Shown: piece after piece, positions 1 to 6,973 of the stretch
Layout of the letters: the number at the start of each line of letters is the position of its first letter
Numbering within the stretch: position 1 is the first letter of the stretch
Source: DATNNN01 sp035601815
GTDB taxonomy: Bacteria > Pseudomonadota > Alphaproteobacteria > Rhizobiales > Xanthobacteraceae
Length of the DNA: 13,708 bases
Direction: 5' to 3'
Assembly (NCBI GenBank): GCA_035601815.1
Contig: DATNNN010000077.1
Span: 1 to 13,708, forward strand
The notes under the pieces: model-generated
Told to the model about the DNA's origin: nothing
What the model saw: only the letters and a program-made list of their open reading frames with translations
Database searches by the model: none
Program-made: the position numbers and the translations under genes

Positions 1-154
1 TGCCGTGGTTGATTTCATCTCGCTGCACGTGGCCGGCTGGAACTGGTATGTCTTTAACCTCGCCGATACGGCGGTCGTTGCCGGGGTCGTGGGGCTCCTG
101 TACGATGCGGCCTTCGGTAGCGCCACGAAATCGCCGCCATCGGCCTCAACGTGA
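1..154 (+). CDS. lspA: Lipoprotein signal peptidase (signal peptidase II), 3' end only
   Basis: This is the C-terminal 50 residues of LspA, the inner-membrane aspartic peptidase that removes the signal peptide from diacylglyceryl-modified prolipoproteins. The readable frame begins at base 2 and stops at TGA 152-154; the start lies outside the window. Both conserved LspA blocks that carry the catalytic aspartates are visible: AVVDFISLHV near the start of the fragment (Asp at fragment residue 4) and FNLADTAVVAG (Asp at residue 22). The latter leads into the last hydrophobic segment, VVAGVVGLLYDAAF. A short polar tail ends the protein. The DUF3035 gene follows after 45 bases on the same strand, so co-transcription is likely. 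Identification is from these motifs and is firm; nothing can be said about the missing N-terminal half. Confidence 0.93.
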   Translation, partial: AVVDFISLHVAGWNWYVFNLADTAVVAGVVGLLYDAAFGSATKSPPSAST

Positions 155-199
155 GGGCCCCGGGACCCCGAATCCCGCACTCGCCACAAGGAACTCGGA

Positions 200-868
200 A
201 TGCCGGCTCAGCGCCTTATGAAACTCGGCCTCGTGCCGCTCGCCGTCGCGGCCCTGCTCGCCGGCGTGCTGGCCGCCTCTGCCCAGGAGGAGCCGACGGC
301 GTTGCAGAGCGTGCTGGGCAAACTCGGCATCCTGGAAATTCCCTCGGACGACGCGCCCGAATACCGGGAGCGTCCGCCGCTGGTCGTGCCGCCCGCCGTC
401 CAGTTGCCGACGCCGCGCAATCCCGAGGACATCGCCAGGCAGTTTCCCGAGTGGCCCAAGGACCAGGACCTCGAACGCAGGCGCAAGGCGGCCGCGCTCA
501 AGAAGCGAGGCGTGTCATCTTCGGTGATCGACGCCGACTTCTTCAGCGGCCGCCTGCTGTCTCGCAACGAACTCAATCGTGGCACCAAGAAAGATGCAGA
601 CACCGGCGTCTCGTCCAACACCGCCGGCGCCGAGCTGGCTGCCGGCAAGGAGCGCTATTCCCCGTACGAGCTCGGCTTCAAGGGCTGGTTCGTGAAAGAG
701 AAGCCCATCGTCTTCACCGAGGAGCCGGTGCGCCAGCGTCTCACCGAGCCGCCGACCGGCTACCGCACGCCGTCGTTCAATGCGCCGTATGGCATGGTTG
801 AGAGTAAGCAGAACAATCGTATCGGCAGCGTCTTCGATCGACTCGATGCCGGCGCCGCGGGCCGGTGA
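200..868 (+). CDS. DUF3035 family periplasmic protein (BamF-like)
   Basis: A 222-residue exported protein of the DUF3035 family, which to my knowledge includes BamF, an accessory subunit of the outer-membrane beta-barrel assembly complex in alphaproteobacteria; that role is inferred from family membership. The ATG at 200 is preceded by AAGGA at 187-191 with 8 bases of spacing; an in-frame ATG at 218 (residue 7) is an alternative. Residues 1-28 form a signal peptide: a hydrophobic stretch around residues 8-25, then ASA-Q, a good signal peptidase I site after residue 28. The mature part starts with a short helical region (LQSVLGKLGILE), then the Pro-rich segment ERPPLVVPPAVQLPTP at 57-72 and FPEWPKDQDLERRRKAAALK. 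Family members are commonly lipoproteins, but this protein has no cysteine at all, so it cannot be lipidated. It sits directly after lspA and 54 bases before the M16 pair. Confidence 0.8.
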   Translation: MPAQRLMKLGLVPLAVAALLAGVLAASAQEEPTALQSVLGKLGILEIPSDDAPEYRERPPLVVPPAVQLPTPRNPEDIARQFPEWPKDQDLERRRKAAALKKRGVSSSVIDADFFSGRLLSRNELNRGTKKDADTGVSSNTAGAELAAGKERYSPYELGFKGWFVKEKPIVFTEEPVRQRLTEPPTGYRTPSFNAPYGMVESKQNNRIGSVFDRLDAGAAGR

Positions 869-922
869 GCGCGCGCCGACGTTTCACGCTGCCGGCGTTC
901 GTATGACGGTTGGGAACGGCCC

Positions 923-2302
923 GTGTATTTCAGGATCGTGATCGGCATGGTCGCCGCCCTCACTGCCGCCGGAACCGCAGCCCTGCAGACGCCGCGCGCG
1001 AGTGCGCTTGAGTCCACCGGCCCTGCGGTGAGCGAGTTTACGCTCGCCAACGGACTGAAGGTCGTCGTCATCCCCGACCGCCGCACGCCCGTAGTCACCC
1101 ACATGATCTGGTACCGCGTCGGCTCCGCCGATGAGACGCCAGGCAGATCCGGTCTCGCCCACTTCCTCGAGCACCTGATGTTCAAGGGCACGGCGAAGAA
1201 TCCCGCCGGCCGCTTCTCCCAGGTGCTCGCCGAGCTCGGCGGCCAGGAGAACGCCTTCACCAGCCAGGACTACACGGCGTATTTCCAGCGGGTGGTGCGC
1301 GAAAATCTCGAGACCGTGATGGCCTTCGAAGCGGACCGCATGACCGGCCTCGTTTTATCCGACGCCGGTGTGCTTTCCGAGCGCGACGTGGTGCTCGAGG
1401 AGCGCCGCATGCGCACCGACAACGATCCGAGCGCCCAGCTCTACGAGGCTGCCCAGGCCGCGCTTTACACCAACCATCCCTATGGCCGGCCGGTGATCGG
1501 CTGGGAGCATGAGATCCGCCAGCTTGATCGCGAGCAGGCGCTTGCTTTCTACCGCCGCTTCTATGCGCCGGAGAACGCGGTGCTGGTCCTCGCCGGCGAT
1601 GTGGACGCCGCCGACGTGCGCGCGCTCGCCGAGAAGACCTACGGAAAAGTTGCTCGCGGCGTGACCGCGACCGAGCGGGCCCGACCGGTGGAGCCGGAGC
1701 CGCGCGCCCACCGCCGCGTGACGCTTGCCGACGCCCGCGTGCAGCAACCGAGCTTCAGCCGCTACTATCTCGTGCCGTCGCAAACCACGGCGAAGCCCGG
1801 CGAAGCCGAGGCGCTCGACGTGCTCGCCCATCTACTTGGCTCGGGCACGTTGTCGCGGCTCTACCGGGCGCTGGTGGTCGAACAGGGCATCGCGGCCGGC
1901 GCCGGCGCCTGGTACATGGGCACGGCACTGGACGCCTCCCGCTTCGGCATCCACGCCTCGCCGCGGCCCGACGTCTCGCTGGAGGCGCTGGAAGCCGCCG
2001 CCGACGCGGTGATCGCCGAGGTTGCCTTGAACGGCGTCACCGAATCCGAGCTTTCCCGCGCCAAGACCCGGCTCATCGCCGATGCCGTCTACGCCCAGGA
2101 CAACCAAGCGACGCTCGCCCGCATCTACGGCGCCGCCCTGATGACTGGGCTCAGCGTCGAGAAGGTGACATCCTATCCGGAACGCGTCCGCGCGGTCTCC
2201 GCCGCGGACGTGCGCGCTGCCGCCGCCACTTGGCTCGAGCTTCGCCGCGCCGTCACCGCCTATCTGGTCAAGCCGCCGGCTCCGCCGGAGAAGCGCTCGT
2301 GA
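923..2302 (+). CDS. M16 family zinc metallopeptidase, catalytic subunit
   Basis: A 459-residue M16B (processing-peptidase-like) protease. An N-terminal signal-like stretch ending near RASALE (residues 25-30) indicates export to the periplasm. The inverted zinc motif HFLEH is at residues 80-84 (His80, catalytic Glu83, His84), and the downstream pair Glu153 and Glu160 has the family spacing, Glu160 being the expected third zinc ligand. The conserved NHPYGRPVIG segment follows at 184-193. The C-terminal M16 domain (about 205-445) keeps SRLYR at 311-315, but the substrate-binding Arg/Tyr pair is missing: the aligned positions are Val318 and Ala325. The next gene has that pair and lacks the zinc site, so the two probably form a heterodimer. 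The start is uncertain: GTG 923 has no clear ribosome site, while ATG 947 has AGGA at 932-935. The stop overlaps the next start by 4 bases. Confidence 0.92.
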   Translation: MYFRIVIGMVAALTAAGTAALQTPRASALESTGPAVSEFTLANGLKVVVIPDRRTPVVTHMIWYRVGSADETPGRSGLAHFLEHLMFKGTAKNPAGRFSQVLAELGGQENAFTSQDYTAYFQRVVRENLETVMAFEADRMTGLVLSDAGVLSERDVVLEERRMRTDNDPSAQLYEAAQAALYTNHPYGRPVIGWEHEIRQLDREQALAFYRRFYAPENAVLVLAGDVDAADVRALAEKTYGKVARGVTATERARPVEPEPRAHRRVTLADARVQQPSFSRYYLVPSQTTAKPGEAEALDVLAHLLGSGTLSRLYRALVVEQGIAAGAGAWYMGTALDASRFGIHASPRPDVSLEALEAAADAVIAEVALNGVTESELSRAKTRLIADAVYAQDNQATLARIYGAALMTGLSVEKVTSYPERVRAVSAADVRAAAATWLELRRAVTAYLVKPPAPPEKRS

Positions 2303-3627
2303 TCCGGCTCGCCATCGCCGCCGCCATGTCGCTCGCCCTCGTCTCGAACCCGACCGCGTCCCGTGCCGCCAACGTCGAGCGGATGACGACGCCGCTCGGC
2401 CTTGAAATATGGTTCGTGCGCGACGACACACTGCCCATGCTGTCGGTGGAGTACGCCTTTCGCGGCGGCGCCGCCCAGGACCCCGCGGCCAGGCCCGGCG
2501 TCGCCAACATGGTGGCCGGTCTCCTCGACGAAGGCGCCGGGCCGCTCGACGCCCGCGCCTTTCACGAGCGGCTCGAGGCGCGCGCGATCACGCTGCATTT
2601 CAGCGCCGATCGCGACACCATGCGCGGGTCGATCCGCACCCTGAGCGAGCATCGCGCCGAGGCCTTCGAGCTCGCCCGCCTCGCGCTCGCCGCGCCGCGT
2701 TTCGATACCGAAGCGGTGGAGCGTATACGGGCGGCGCTGCTGGCGGGCCTGCGCCGCCGCGCCACCAGTCCCAACGACATTGCATCCCGGCGCTGGTCAG
2801 AGCTGGCCTTCCCCGGCCACCCCTACGGCCGGCCGGTGGAAGGGACGCTCGACTCGGTGCCCCAGGTCTCGTCGGAAGATCTGCGCGCCTTCGCCCGCAG
2901 GAATTTCGCCCGCTCCAATCTCAAGATCGCCGCGGTGGGATCGATCGATGCCAAGGATCTCGCCGCCCTCGTCGACAAGCTGTTCGGCGGGCTGCCGGAG
3001 AAGGCGGAGCTCGCCGCCGTGGCCGACGCCACGCCGCAGACCGGCGTGCGCGAGGTGGTCGAGCTCAACGTGCCGCAGACGGTGATTCTGTTCGGCGGCG
3101 CCGGCTTGAAGCGCGCCGATCCTGATTTCATTCCCGCCTACGTATTGAACCATATCCTCGGCGGCGGCACCTTCACCTCGCGCCTCTACCGCGAGGTGCG
3201 CGAGAAGCGTGGGCTCGCCTATTCGGTATCGAGCTATCTGGCGCCCTACGATCACGCCGGGCTCTTTCTCGGCAGCGTCTCGACCCGCAACGACCGGGCG
3301 CAACAGTCGCTCGATATCATCGTCGAGGAGATTCGCCGCATCGCTGCCGAGGGTCCCACCGCCGACGAGCTCGCCAAGGCGAAGAGCTTCCTGATCGGCT
3401 CCTACGCGCTGCGATTCGATACCTCCGGCAAAATCGCGGGCCAGCTCCTGAGCCTGCAACTCGAGAATCTCGACGTCGACTATCTCGATAAGCGCAAGGC
3501 GCTGATCGAAGGGGTAACGGATGCCGATATTCGCCGCGCTGCAAAACGGTTTCTCGCCGACGCCCGGCTTTTGGTGCTGATGGTGGGCCGCCCGGCCGGC
3601 GTCGTTTCCGGTGTGAACGGCGGGTAG
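2299..3627 (+). CDS. M16 family protein, non-catalytic partner subunit with Arg/Tyr pair
   Basis: A 442-residue M16 homologue. I place the start at GTG 2299, whose GTGA overlaps the stop of the preceding protease by 4 bases and which has GGAG at 2287-2290, 8 bases upstream; an upstream extension of the frame to 2230 runs inside the neighbour and is not needed. Residues 1-24 are a signal peptide (IRLAIAAAMSLALVS, cleavage near SRAA). At the position of the zinc motif the sequence is NMVAG (70-74), so both histidines and the glutamate are lost and the subunit should be inactive alone. The C-terminal domain has GGGTFTSRLYREVREKRGLA at 288-307, followed by Tyr308, giving Arg301 and Tyr308 with the 7-residue spacing of the substrate-binding pair. 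Known bacterial M16B heterodimers divide the active site this way; pairing with the upstream subunit is an inference from coupling and complementarity. Confidence 0.92.
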   Translation: MIRLAIAAAMSLALVSNPTASRAANVERMTTPLGLEIWFVRDDTLPMLSVEYAFRGGAAQDPAARPGVANMVAGLLDEGAGPLDARAFHERLEARAITLHFSADRDTMRGSIRTLSEHRAEAFELARLALAAPRFDTEAVERIRAALLAGLRRRATSPNDIASRRWSELAFPGHPYGRPVEGTLDSVPQVSSEDLRAFARRNFARSNLKIAAVGSIDAKDLAALVDKLFGGLPEKAELAAVADATPQTGVREVVELNVPQTVILFGGAGLKRADPDFIPAYVLNHILGGGTFTSRLYREVREKRGLAYSVSSYLAPYDHAGLFLGSVSTRNDRAQQSLDIIVEEIRRIAAEGPTADELAKAKSFLIGSYALRFDTSGKIAGQLLSLQLENLDVDYLDKRKALIEGVTDADIRRAAKRFLADARLLVLMVGRPAGVVSGVNGG

Positions 3628-3635
3628 AAGCGGAT

Positions 3636-3664
3636 TTCGTCCCGGTCGCCAACGCTGCTATACA
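3636..3664 (+). promoter_or_regulatory. Weak candidate promoter upstream of the lipoprotein gene
   Basis: In the 72-base gap after the M16 pair, TATACA at 3659-3664 resembles a -10 box. The hexamer 17 bases upstream, TTCGTC at 3636-3641, matches the -35 consensus poorly. A 5-base inverted repeat, CATTC (3663-3667) and GAATG (3677-3681), lies just downstream. This would let the lipoprotein gene be transcribed independently of the M16 pair, but the evidence is slight. Confidence 0.25.
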
Positions 3665-3699
3665 TTCGGGCGAACGGAATGCGGCAGAGGAGCGGGGCC

Positions 3700-4431
3700 A
3701 TGGGGAACTGGCTGGTTGGACCGGTCGTGCGGGCGCGAGCGGGTCTCGGCCTCATGATTGCGGCAAGCGCGCTTACGGCATGCGCCTCGCTCGAGAGCGT
3801 GCTCGGTCCGCTCGGCACCCCCTTCCAGCAAAAGCCCGAACCACCGCAGCAGCAAAGCGACGTCGACTGTCCGCAGACCACGATTCGCACCGGCGCCTCC
3901 ACCTGGCAGCTGCCGGCCGGCGTCTCGGCGCCGAACGTTCGCTACCAGGCGTCGCTCGGCCAGATCGACCGCGAGTGCGCGCTGCTAGGGCAGACGGTGA
4001 CCGCCAAGGTCGGCGTCGAGGGCCGCCTGCTCGTCGGCCCCAAGGGCGGCCCGGGCAGGGTCAGCGTGCCGATTCGCATCGCGCTTGTGCAGGAAGGCCC
4101 GCAGCCGAAGTCGCTGTGGACGAAATTCTATTCGGTGCCGGTCGAGGTGCCCTCCGGGCAGAGCCAGGTCACCTTTGCCCAGGTCGAGGACGATCTCACC
4201 TTTCCGCTGCCGCCCGACCGCAACATGTCGCGCTACGTGATCTACGTGGGCTTCGATCCCAAGGGCGAGCCGGCTCGGCCGCCAGCCAAAGGCAAAGCCA
4301 AGCCCAAGGCCCCGCCGCAGGCCAAGGCCAAAGCCAAGGGATCGCCGCCGCCGCCCGCTTCGGCGCCGGCGCCGCAACCCGGCTTCGCCCCGCCGCCCAA
4401 CTCGTTCGAGCCGCCGCCCCCGGCGCGATAG
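3700..4431 (+). CDS. Hypothetical lipoprotein with Lys/Ala/Pro-rich C-terminal tail
   Basis: A 243-residue predicted lipoprotein of unknown function. ATG 3700 is chosen because AGAGGAG lies at 3686-3692, 7 bases upstream; the in-frame ATG at 3679 lies upstream of that site and would give 7 more residues. The signal peptide has Arg11 and Arg13, a hydrophobic core (AGLGLMIAASA) and the lipobox LTAC with Cys28. The residue after Cys28 is Ala, not Asp, which favours transfer to the outer membrane if enterobacterial Lol rules apply. The folded part, about 54-186, has Cys57 and Cys93 (a possible disulfide), RYQASLGQIDREC and LLVGPKGGPGRVSVPIRIAL, and looks beta-rich. From about 189 to the end the protein is a low-complexity tail, first KGKAKPKAPPQAKAKAKG, then Pro-rich. 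Such tails often contact cell wall or span periplasm; no function is assigned. LspA, encoded upstream, would mature it. Confidence 0.75.
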   Translation: MGNWLVGPVVRARAGLGLMIAASALTACASLESVLGPLGTPFQQKPEPPQQQSDVDCPQTTIRTGASTWQLPAGVSAPNVRYQASLGQIDRECALLGQTVTAKVGVEGRLLVGPKGGPGRVSVPIRIALVQEGPQPKSLWTKFYSVPVEVPSGQSQVTFAQVEDDLTFPLPPDRNMSRYVIYVGFDPKGEPARPPAKGKAKPKAPPQAKAKAKGSPPPPASAPAPQPGFAPPPNSFEPPPPAR

Positions 4432-4445
4432 CCTAAGAAAGCGAA

Positions 4446-4468
4446 ATGGCCGGGACGGGCCCGGCCAT
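4446..4468 (-). terminator. Hairpin between convergent lipoprotein gene and atp operon
   Basis: A perfect 9-base-pair stem, ATGGCCGGG (4446-4454) with CCCGGCCAT (4460-4468), encloses a 5-base loop. Read on the minus strand it is followed by a T-rich tract (TTTCGCTTTCTTAG), so it best fits as the terminator of the atp operon, whose last stop is 30 bases away. On the plus strand there is no T tract, though the stem may still stop transcripts from the lipoprotein gene. Confidence 0.7.
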
Positions 4469-4497
4469 GACGCGTGCTCGGCAGCAGAGATGCCGCT

Positions 4498-4989
4498 TTA
4501 GTCGAGCCGCGCCTTCACGTCGCGGATTGCGGTTTCCAGCAGCCCTTCGGCGGTCTTGCCCTTCACCGTGTCGGCGAGGATCTTCTCTGCCGCCTTGACC
4601 GCGGCGTCGGCCGCGGCCGCGCGCACGTCGGCGAGCGCCTGGGTCTCGGCCTGGGCGATCTTGCCCTCGGCCATCTTTGTGCGCCGGGCGACGAATTCCT
4701 CGATGCGCTTCTTGGCCTCGACGGCGATCTCGGCCGCCTCGCTCTTGGCAAGCTCCAGGATGGCGGCGGCCTCGGATTCGGCCTCCCTGGCCTTGCGGCG
4801 ATATTCTTCGAGCAGGGCCTCCGCCTCCTCGCGCAGGCGCCGGGCTTCATCGAGCTCGGCGGCGATGCGCTTGGAGCGGTCGTCGAGGGCGCCTACCAGC
4901 GAGCGGTGCGCGCCTACCCGCCACAACAGGGCGATGAAGATCACGAAGGCGATCGCGACCCAGAACTCGGCCTCGTAGAGGTACGTCAC
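4498..4989 (-). CDS. atpF: ATP synthase Fo subunit b
   Basis: A 163-residue b subunit of the peripheral stalk, which holds the F1 head still against the rotating c-ring. One membrane helix lies at about residues 7-26 (AEFWVAIAFVIFIALLWRVG). The rest is a long charged alpha-helix, rich in Glu, Ala, Arg and Lys (about 35-140), that pairs with subunit b'. The start is GTG at 4989, with GAGGAG six bases upstream; that ribosome site overlaps the stop region of the b' gene and the gap is 10 bases, so translation is probably coupled. It is the last gene of the Fo operon. Having two different stalk subunits, b and b', is typical of alphaproteobacteria, cyanobacteria and plastids. Its place after b' fits the usual alphaproteobacterial order. 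Confidence 0.94.
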   Translation of the reverse strand: MTYLYEAEFWVAIAFVIFIALLWRVGAHRSLVGALDDRSKRIAAELDEARRLREEAEALLEEYRRKAREAESEAAAILELAKSEAAEIAVEAKKRIEEFVARRTKMAEGKIAQAETQALADVRAAAADAAVKAAEKILADTVKGKTAEGLLETAIRDVKARLD

Positions 4990-4999
4990 CTATCGCTCC

Positions 5000-5536
5000 T
5001 CAATGCAGCGCCTGGTCGACGGCCCGCTCGAGCGCCGGCTTGGCCGCCGGCGCGCCGATCAGACGCTCGACGATGGCGCCCGCGGTCTCGAGCGCGATGC
5101 CGCGCACCTCGCGCATGGCGGCGGACTTCACCGCCTCGATCTTCTCTTCGGCCTCGGCGATCTTCTTGTTGAGCGCCTCCTCGAGCCCGTGGCGGCGGGC
5201 CTCGGTCTCGGCGGCCAGCTTCTTCTGGGTTTCCGCCGCCATGGCCTGGGCCCGGGCGCGAGCTTCCGCCAGCGCCTTCTCATAGGCGACGAGCGCCGCC
5301 TCGCTCTCGCCCTTCAATTTGCCCGCCGCCGTCAGGTCTTCGCTGACACGGTTCTTGCGCGTGGCGATGATCCGCGCCACGCGCGGCAGCGCCACCCACG
5401 AGAGCAGGAAATAGAGGAGCGCGAACGCGATCGCGAACCACAGAAGCTGCGAGCCGAAATGCTCCTTGGCGAACGGCGGGAACGGTCCTTTGTGCCCGCC
5501 CGGAGCCTCGGTACGCGCGCCGGTAGAAACCGCCAT
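5000..5536 (-). CDS. atpG: ATP synthase Fo subunit b' (second peripheral stalk subunit)
   Basis: A 178-residue b' subunit that forms the heterodimeric peripheral stalk with the b subunit encoded next. The N-terminal 25 residues are polar with GGHKGPFPPFAKEHFGSQL, a segment typical of alphaproteobacterial b'. A single membrane helix follows (about 30-50, LLWFAIAFALLYFLLSWVAL), then ALPRVARIIATRKNRVSEDL and a long Ala/Glu/Lys helix to about residue 150. The ATG at 5536 lies 6 bases after the stop of atpE, and no strong ribosome site is visible, so its translation may depend on ribosomes leaving atpE. The symbol atpG is used for b' in this lineage (atpF2 or atpX elsewhere) and should not be confused with the gamma subunit. 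Confidence 0.93.
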   Translation of the reverse strand: MAVSTGARTEAPGGHKGPFPPFAKEHFGSQLLWFAIAFALLYFLLSWVALPRVARIIATRKNRVSEDLTAAGKLKGESEAALVAYEKALAEARARAQAMAAETQKKLAAETEARRHGLEEALNKKIAEAEEKIEAVKSAAMREVRGIALETAGAIVERLIGAPAAKPALERAVDQALH

Positions 5537-5542
5537 CGGACG

Positions 5543-5770
5543 TCAGACGGCGAAGAGCAGCAGCATCGCGATCACGAGCGAAAAGATCGCGAGCGCCTCG
5601 GTCACTGCGAAGCCGAAGATCAGCCGGGTGAACTGGCCGTCGGCGGCCGAAGGATTGCGGATGGCGGCGGCGAGGTAGTTGCCGAAGATGGTGCCCACGC
5701 CGACGCCCGCGCCGCCCATGCCGATGCAGGCGAGGCCGGCGCCGATGTATTTCGCGAAAGTCGGATCCAT
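5543..5770 (-). CDS. atpE: ATP synthase Fo subunit c (proton-translocating ring)
   Basis: A 75-residue hairpin of two membrane helices; copies of it form the rotating c-ring. The first helix carries the glycine-packing motif GAGVGVG (21-27), the polar loop is RNPSAADGQF (38-47), and the second helix carries the proton-carrying carboxylate Glu58 in FAVTEALAIF. The residue after Glu58 is Ala rather than Ser or Thr, and the other sodium ligands are not evident, so this looks like a proton rather than a sodium ring. ATG 5770 has a strong AAGGAG ribosome site 6 bases upstream, the best in the operon. That agrees with the need to make many more c subunits than a or b. It lies 27 bases after atpB. 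Confidence 0.97.
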   Translation of the reverse strand: MDPTFAKYIGAGLACIGMGGAGVGVGTIFGNYLAAAIRNPSAADGQFTRLIFGFAVTEALAIFSLVIAMLLLFAV

Positions 5771-5797
5771 TGGTTGCTCCTTCAGGTGTGTGGGCCG

Positions 5798-6547
5798 TCA
5801 GTGGCCCGGGTGAAGTGCGTCGTTCAGGTAAATCGAGGTAAGGAGGGCGAACACGTAGGCTTGCAAGAAGGCCACGAGGAACTCAAGCGCCGTCAGCGCC
5901 ACCGTCATGGTGAGCGGCAGGATGCCCACGAGGAAGCCGAAGACGCCGAGGCCGGTGGCGAGCATGCCGATGAAGCTGGCGAAGACCTTGAGCGTGATGT
6001 GGCCGGCCAGCATGTTGGCAAACAGCCGCATCGAGTGTGACAGCGGCCGCGACAGGAAGGAGATGATCTCGATCAGTGTTACCAGCGGCAGGATGAAGAT
6101 GGGTATCCCGCTCGGCACGAAGATCTTGAAGAAGCGAAAGCCGTGCTTGGCGATGCCATAGCCGATGACGGTGAAGAACACGATCAGCGCCAGCGTCGCC
6201 GTGATCACGAGATGGCTGGTGACGGTGAAGAAGCCGGGGATAAGGCCGAAGAGGTTCAGCACCAGGATGAAGCTGAATAGCGCAAACACCAGCGGGAAGA
6301 AGCGCATGCCCTCCTCGCCCGCGCCCTGGCGCAGCATGTCGGCGACGAAGTCGTAGATCATCTCGACCAGCGATTGGCTGCGGCCCGGCACGTTGCCGGC
6401 GCCCGCGGTCACCAGCACCATGCCGCCGATGATGATCGCGACCGCGGCGAACATGAACAGTGCCGAGTTGGTGAAGGCGATTTCGACCCCGCCGATGTGG
6501 CCGAGGACGAAGAGCTTCTTGATCTCGAACTGGTGGATCGGGTCCAT
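5798..6547 (-). CDS. atpB: ATP synthase Fo subunit a
   Basis: A 249-residue polytopic membrane protein that forms the proton half-channels beside the c-ring. The start is ATG 6547 (MDPIHQFEIKKLF), which overlaps the atpI stop by one base (TAATG); an upstream extension within atpI gives a non-hydrophobic leader unlike the family. The essential arginine is Arg174 in MRLFANMLAGH, matching E. coli Arg210. The residues that in E. coli are Glu219 and His245 are exchanged here: His183 in AGH and Glu222 in ALEFLVAFLQAY, the arrangement also known from mitochondrial subunit a. Other family blocks are FSFILVLNLFGLIPGFF (91-107) and LSRPLSHSMRLF (165-176). The gene is the second of the operon and is probably translated by reinitiation after atpI. 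Confidence 0.96.
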   Translation of the reverse strand: MDPIHQFEIKKLFVLGHIGGVEIAFTNSALFMFAAVAIIIGGMVLVTAGAGNVPGRSQSLVEMIYDFVADMLRQGAGEEGMRFFPLVFALFSFILVLNLFGLIPGFFTVTSHLVITATLALIVFFTVIGYGIAKHGFRFFKIFVPSGIPIFILPLVTLIEIISFLSRPLSHSMRLFANMLAGHITLKVFASFIGMLATGLGVFGFLVGILPLTMTVALTALEFLVAFLQAYVFALLTSIYLNDALHPGH

Positions 6548-6909
6548 TACTTCTCGTCCGGTATCTTCGCCGGCGCCACAAGGCCGGCCGAGCGCAGTAC
6601 GTTCAGGGTTCCGCCGACGAACCCGAGGAGCATGAAGATCATCAGTCCCCACGGCCGATAGCCGGTCAGCCAGTCGACACCCCAGCCGATGACGCCGCCC
6701 ACGATCACGCCCGCCACGAGCTCGCTCGACATGCGCAAGCCCTTGGCAAGACCGGCGGCGTCGCCCTTCGGCCCGGGATTTTTTTCGCTAACCTGCGGTG
6801 GTGCAGGCGTCAATGCGTCGAGTTCGCGCGTAAGGCGGCCGAGGCGGGCGGCGAGAGCCGGATCGTCGACGCCCTCGGCCGGTCGGCTGTCGGAAGCGCG
6901 CCTGGCCAT
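6547..6909 (-). CDS. atpI: AtpI/AtpZ-type ATP synthase accessory protein
   Basis: A 120-residue protein of the AtpZ/AtpI family, which usually opens Fo operons and is thought to help c-ring assembly or magnesium supply; that role is family knowledge, not visible here. The N-terminal 55 residues are polar and probably cytoplasmic. Two membrane helices follow, at about 62-82 (SELVAGVIVGGVIGWGVDWL) and 87-107 (WGLMIFMLLGFVGGTLNVLR). The small-residue-rich first helix, GVDWLTG and GFVGGTLNV are typical. ATG 6909 has AAGGG six bases upstream. It is the first gene after the promoter at 6942-6970, giving a leader of roughly 25-30 bases, and its stop overlaps the atpB start by one base. Confidence 0.88.
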   Translation of the reverse strand: MARRASDSRPAEGVDDPALAARLGRLTRELDALTPAPPQVSEKNPGPKGDAAGLAKGLRMSSELVAGVIVGGVIGWGVDWLTGYRPWGLMIFMLLGFVGGTLNVLRSAGLVAPAKIPDEK

Positions 6910-6941
6910 CGCAAACCCTTGTAATGCTTGAAGTTGCGCGG

Positions 6942-6970
6942 ACCATAAAGACCGCCCCTGGTCTAGTCAA
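6942..6970 (-). promoter_or_regulatory. Promoter of the atp Fo operon
   Basis: On the minus strand, TTGACT (6965-6970) and TATGGT (6942-6947) are separated by exactly 17 bases, a good match to a housekeeping sigma-70-type promoter. It lies 33 bases upstream of the atpI ATG. The spacer contains an inverted repeat, AGACC and GGTCT around six bases (6949-6964), that could be an operator. The -35 box sits in the T-rich tail of the smc terminator. Confidence 0.65.
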
Positions 6971-6973
6971 GAA

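Noticed and set aside
151..801. A 216-residue Arg-rich plus-strand frame overlapping the DUF3035 gene.
   Set aside because: It is a frame-shifted reading of the DUF3035 gene, highly basic and without domain features, while the DUF3035 frame has a signal peptide and ribosome site.
2230..2298. N-terminal extension of the second M16 protein to 2230.
   Set aside because: It lies inside the first M16 gene, has no signal peptide character, and the GTG at 2299 has a ribosome site, a signal peptide and the typical 4-base overlap.
3663..3681. CATTC...GAATG inverted repeat before the lipoprotein gene.
   Set aside because: Only five base pairs, with no T tract and no known regulatory context; not enough to call a terminator or operator.
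4474..6040. Long plus-strand open frames (4474-5172 and 5003-6040) opposite the atp genes.
   Set aside because: They run antisense to firmly identified b, b' and c subunits, have low-complexity basic or Gly/Leu composition and no recognisable domain or convincing ribosome site.
6548..6652. N-terminal extension of atpB to 6652.
   Set aside because: The extra 35 residues are polar, overlap atpI coding sequence and are absent from the family; ATG 6547 coupled to the atpI stop is the natural start.
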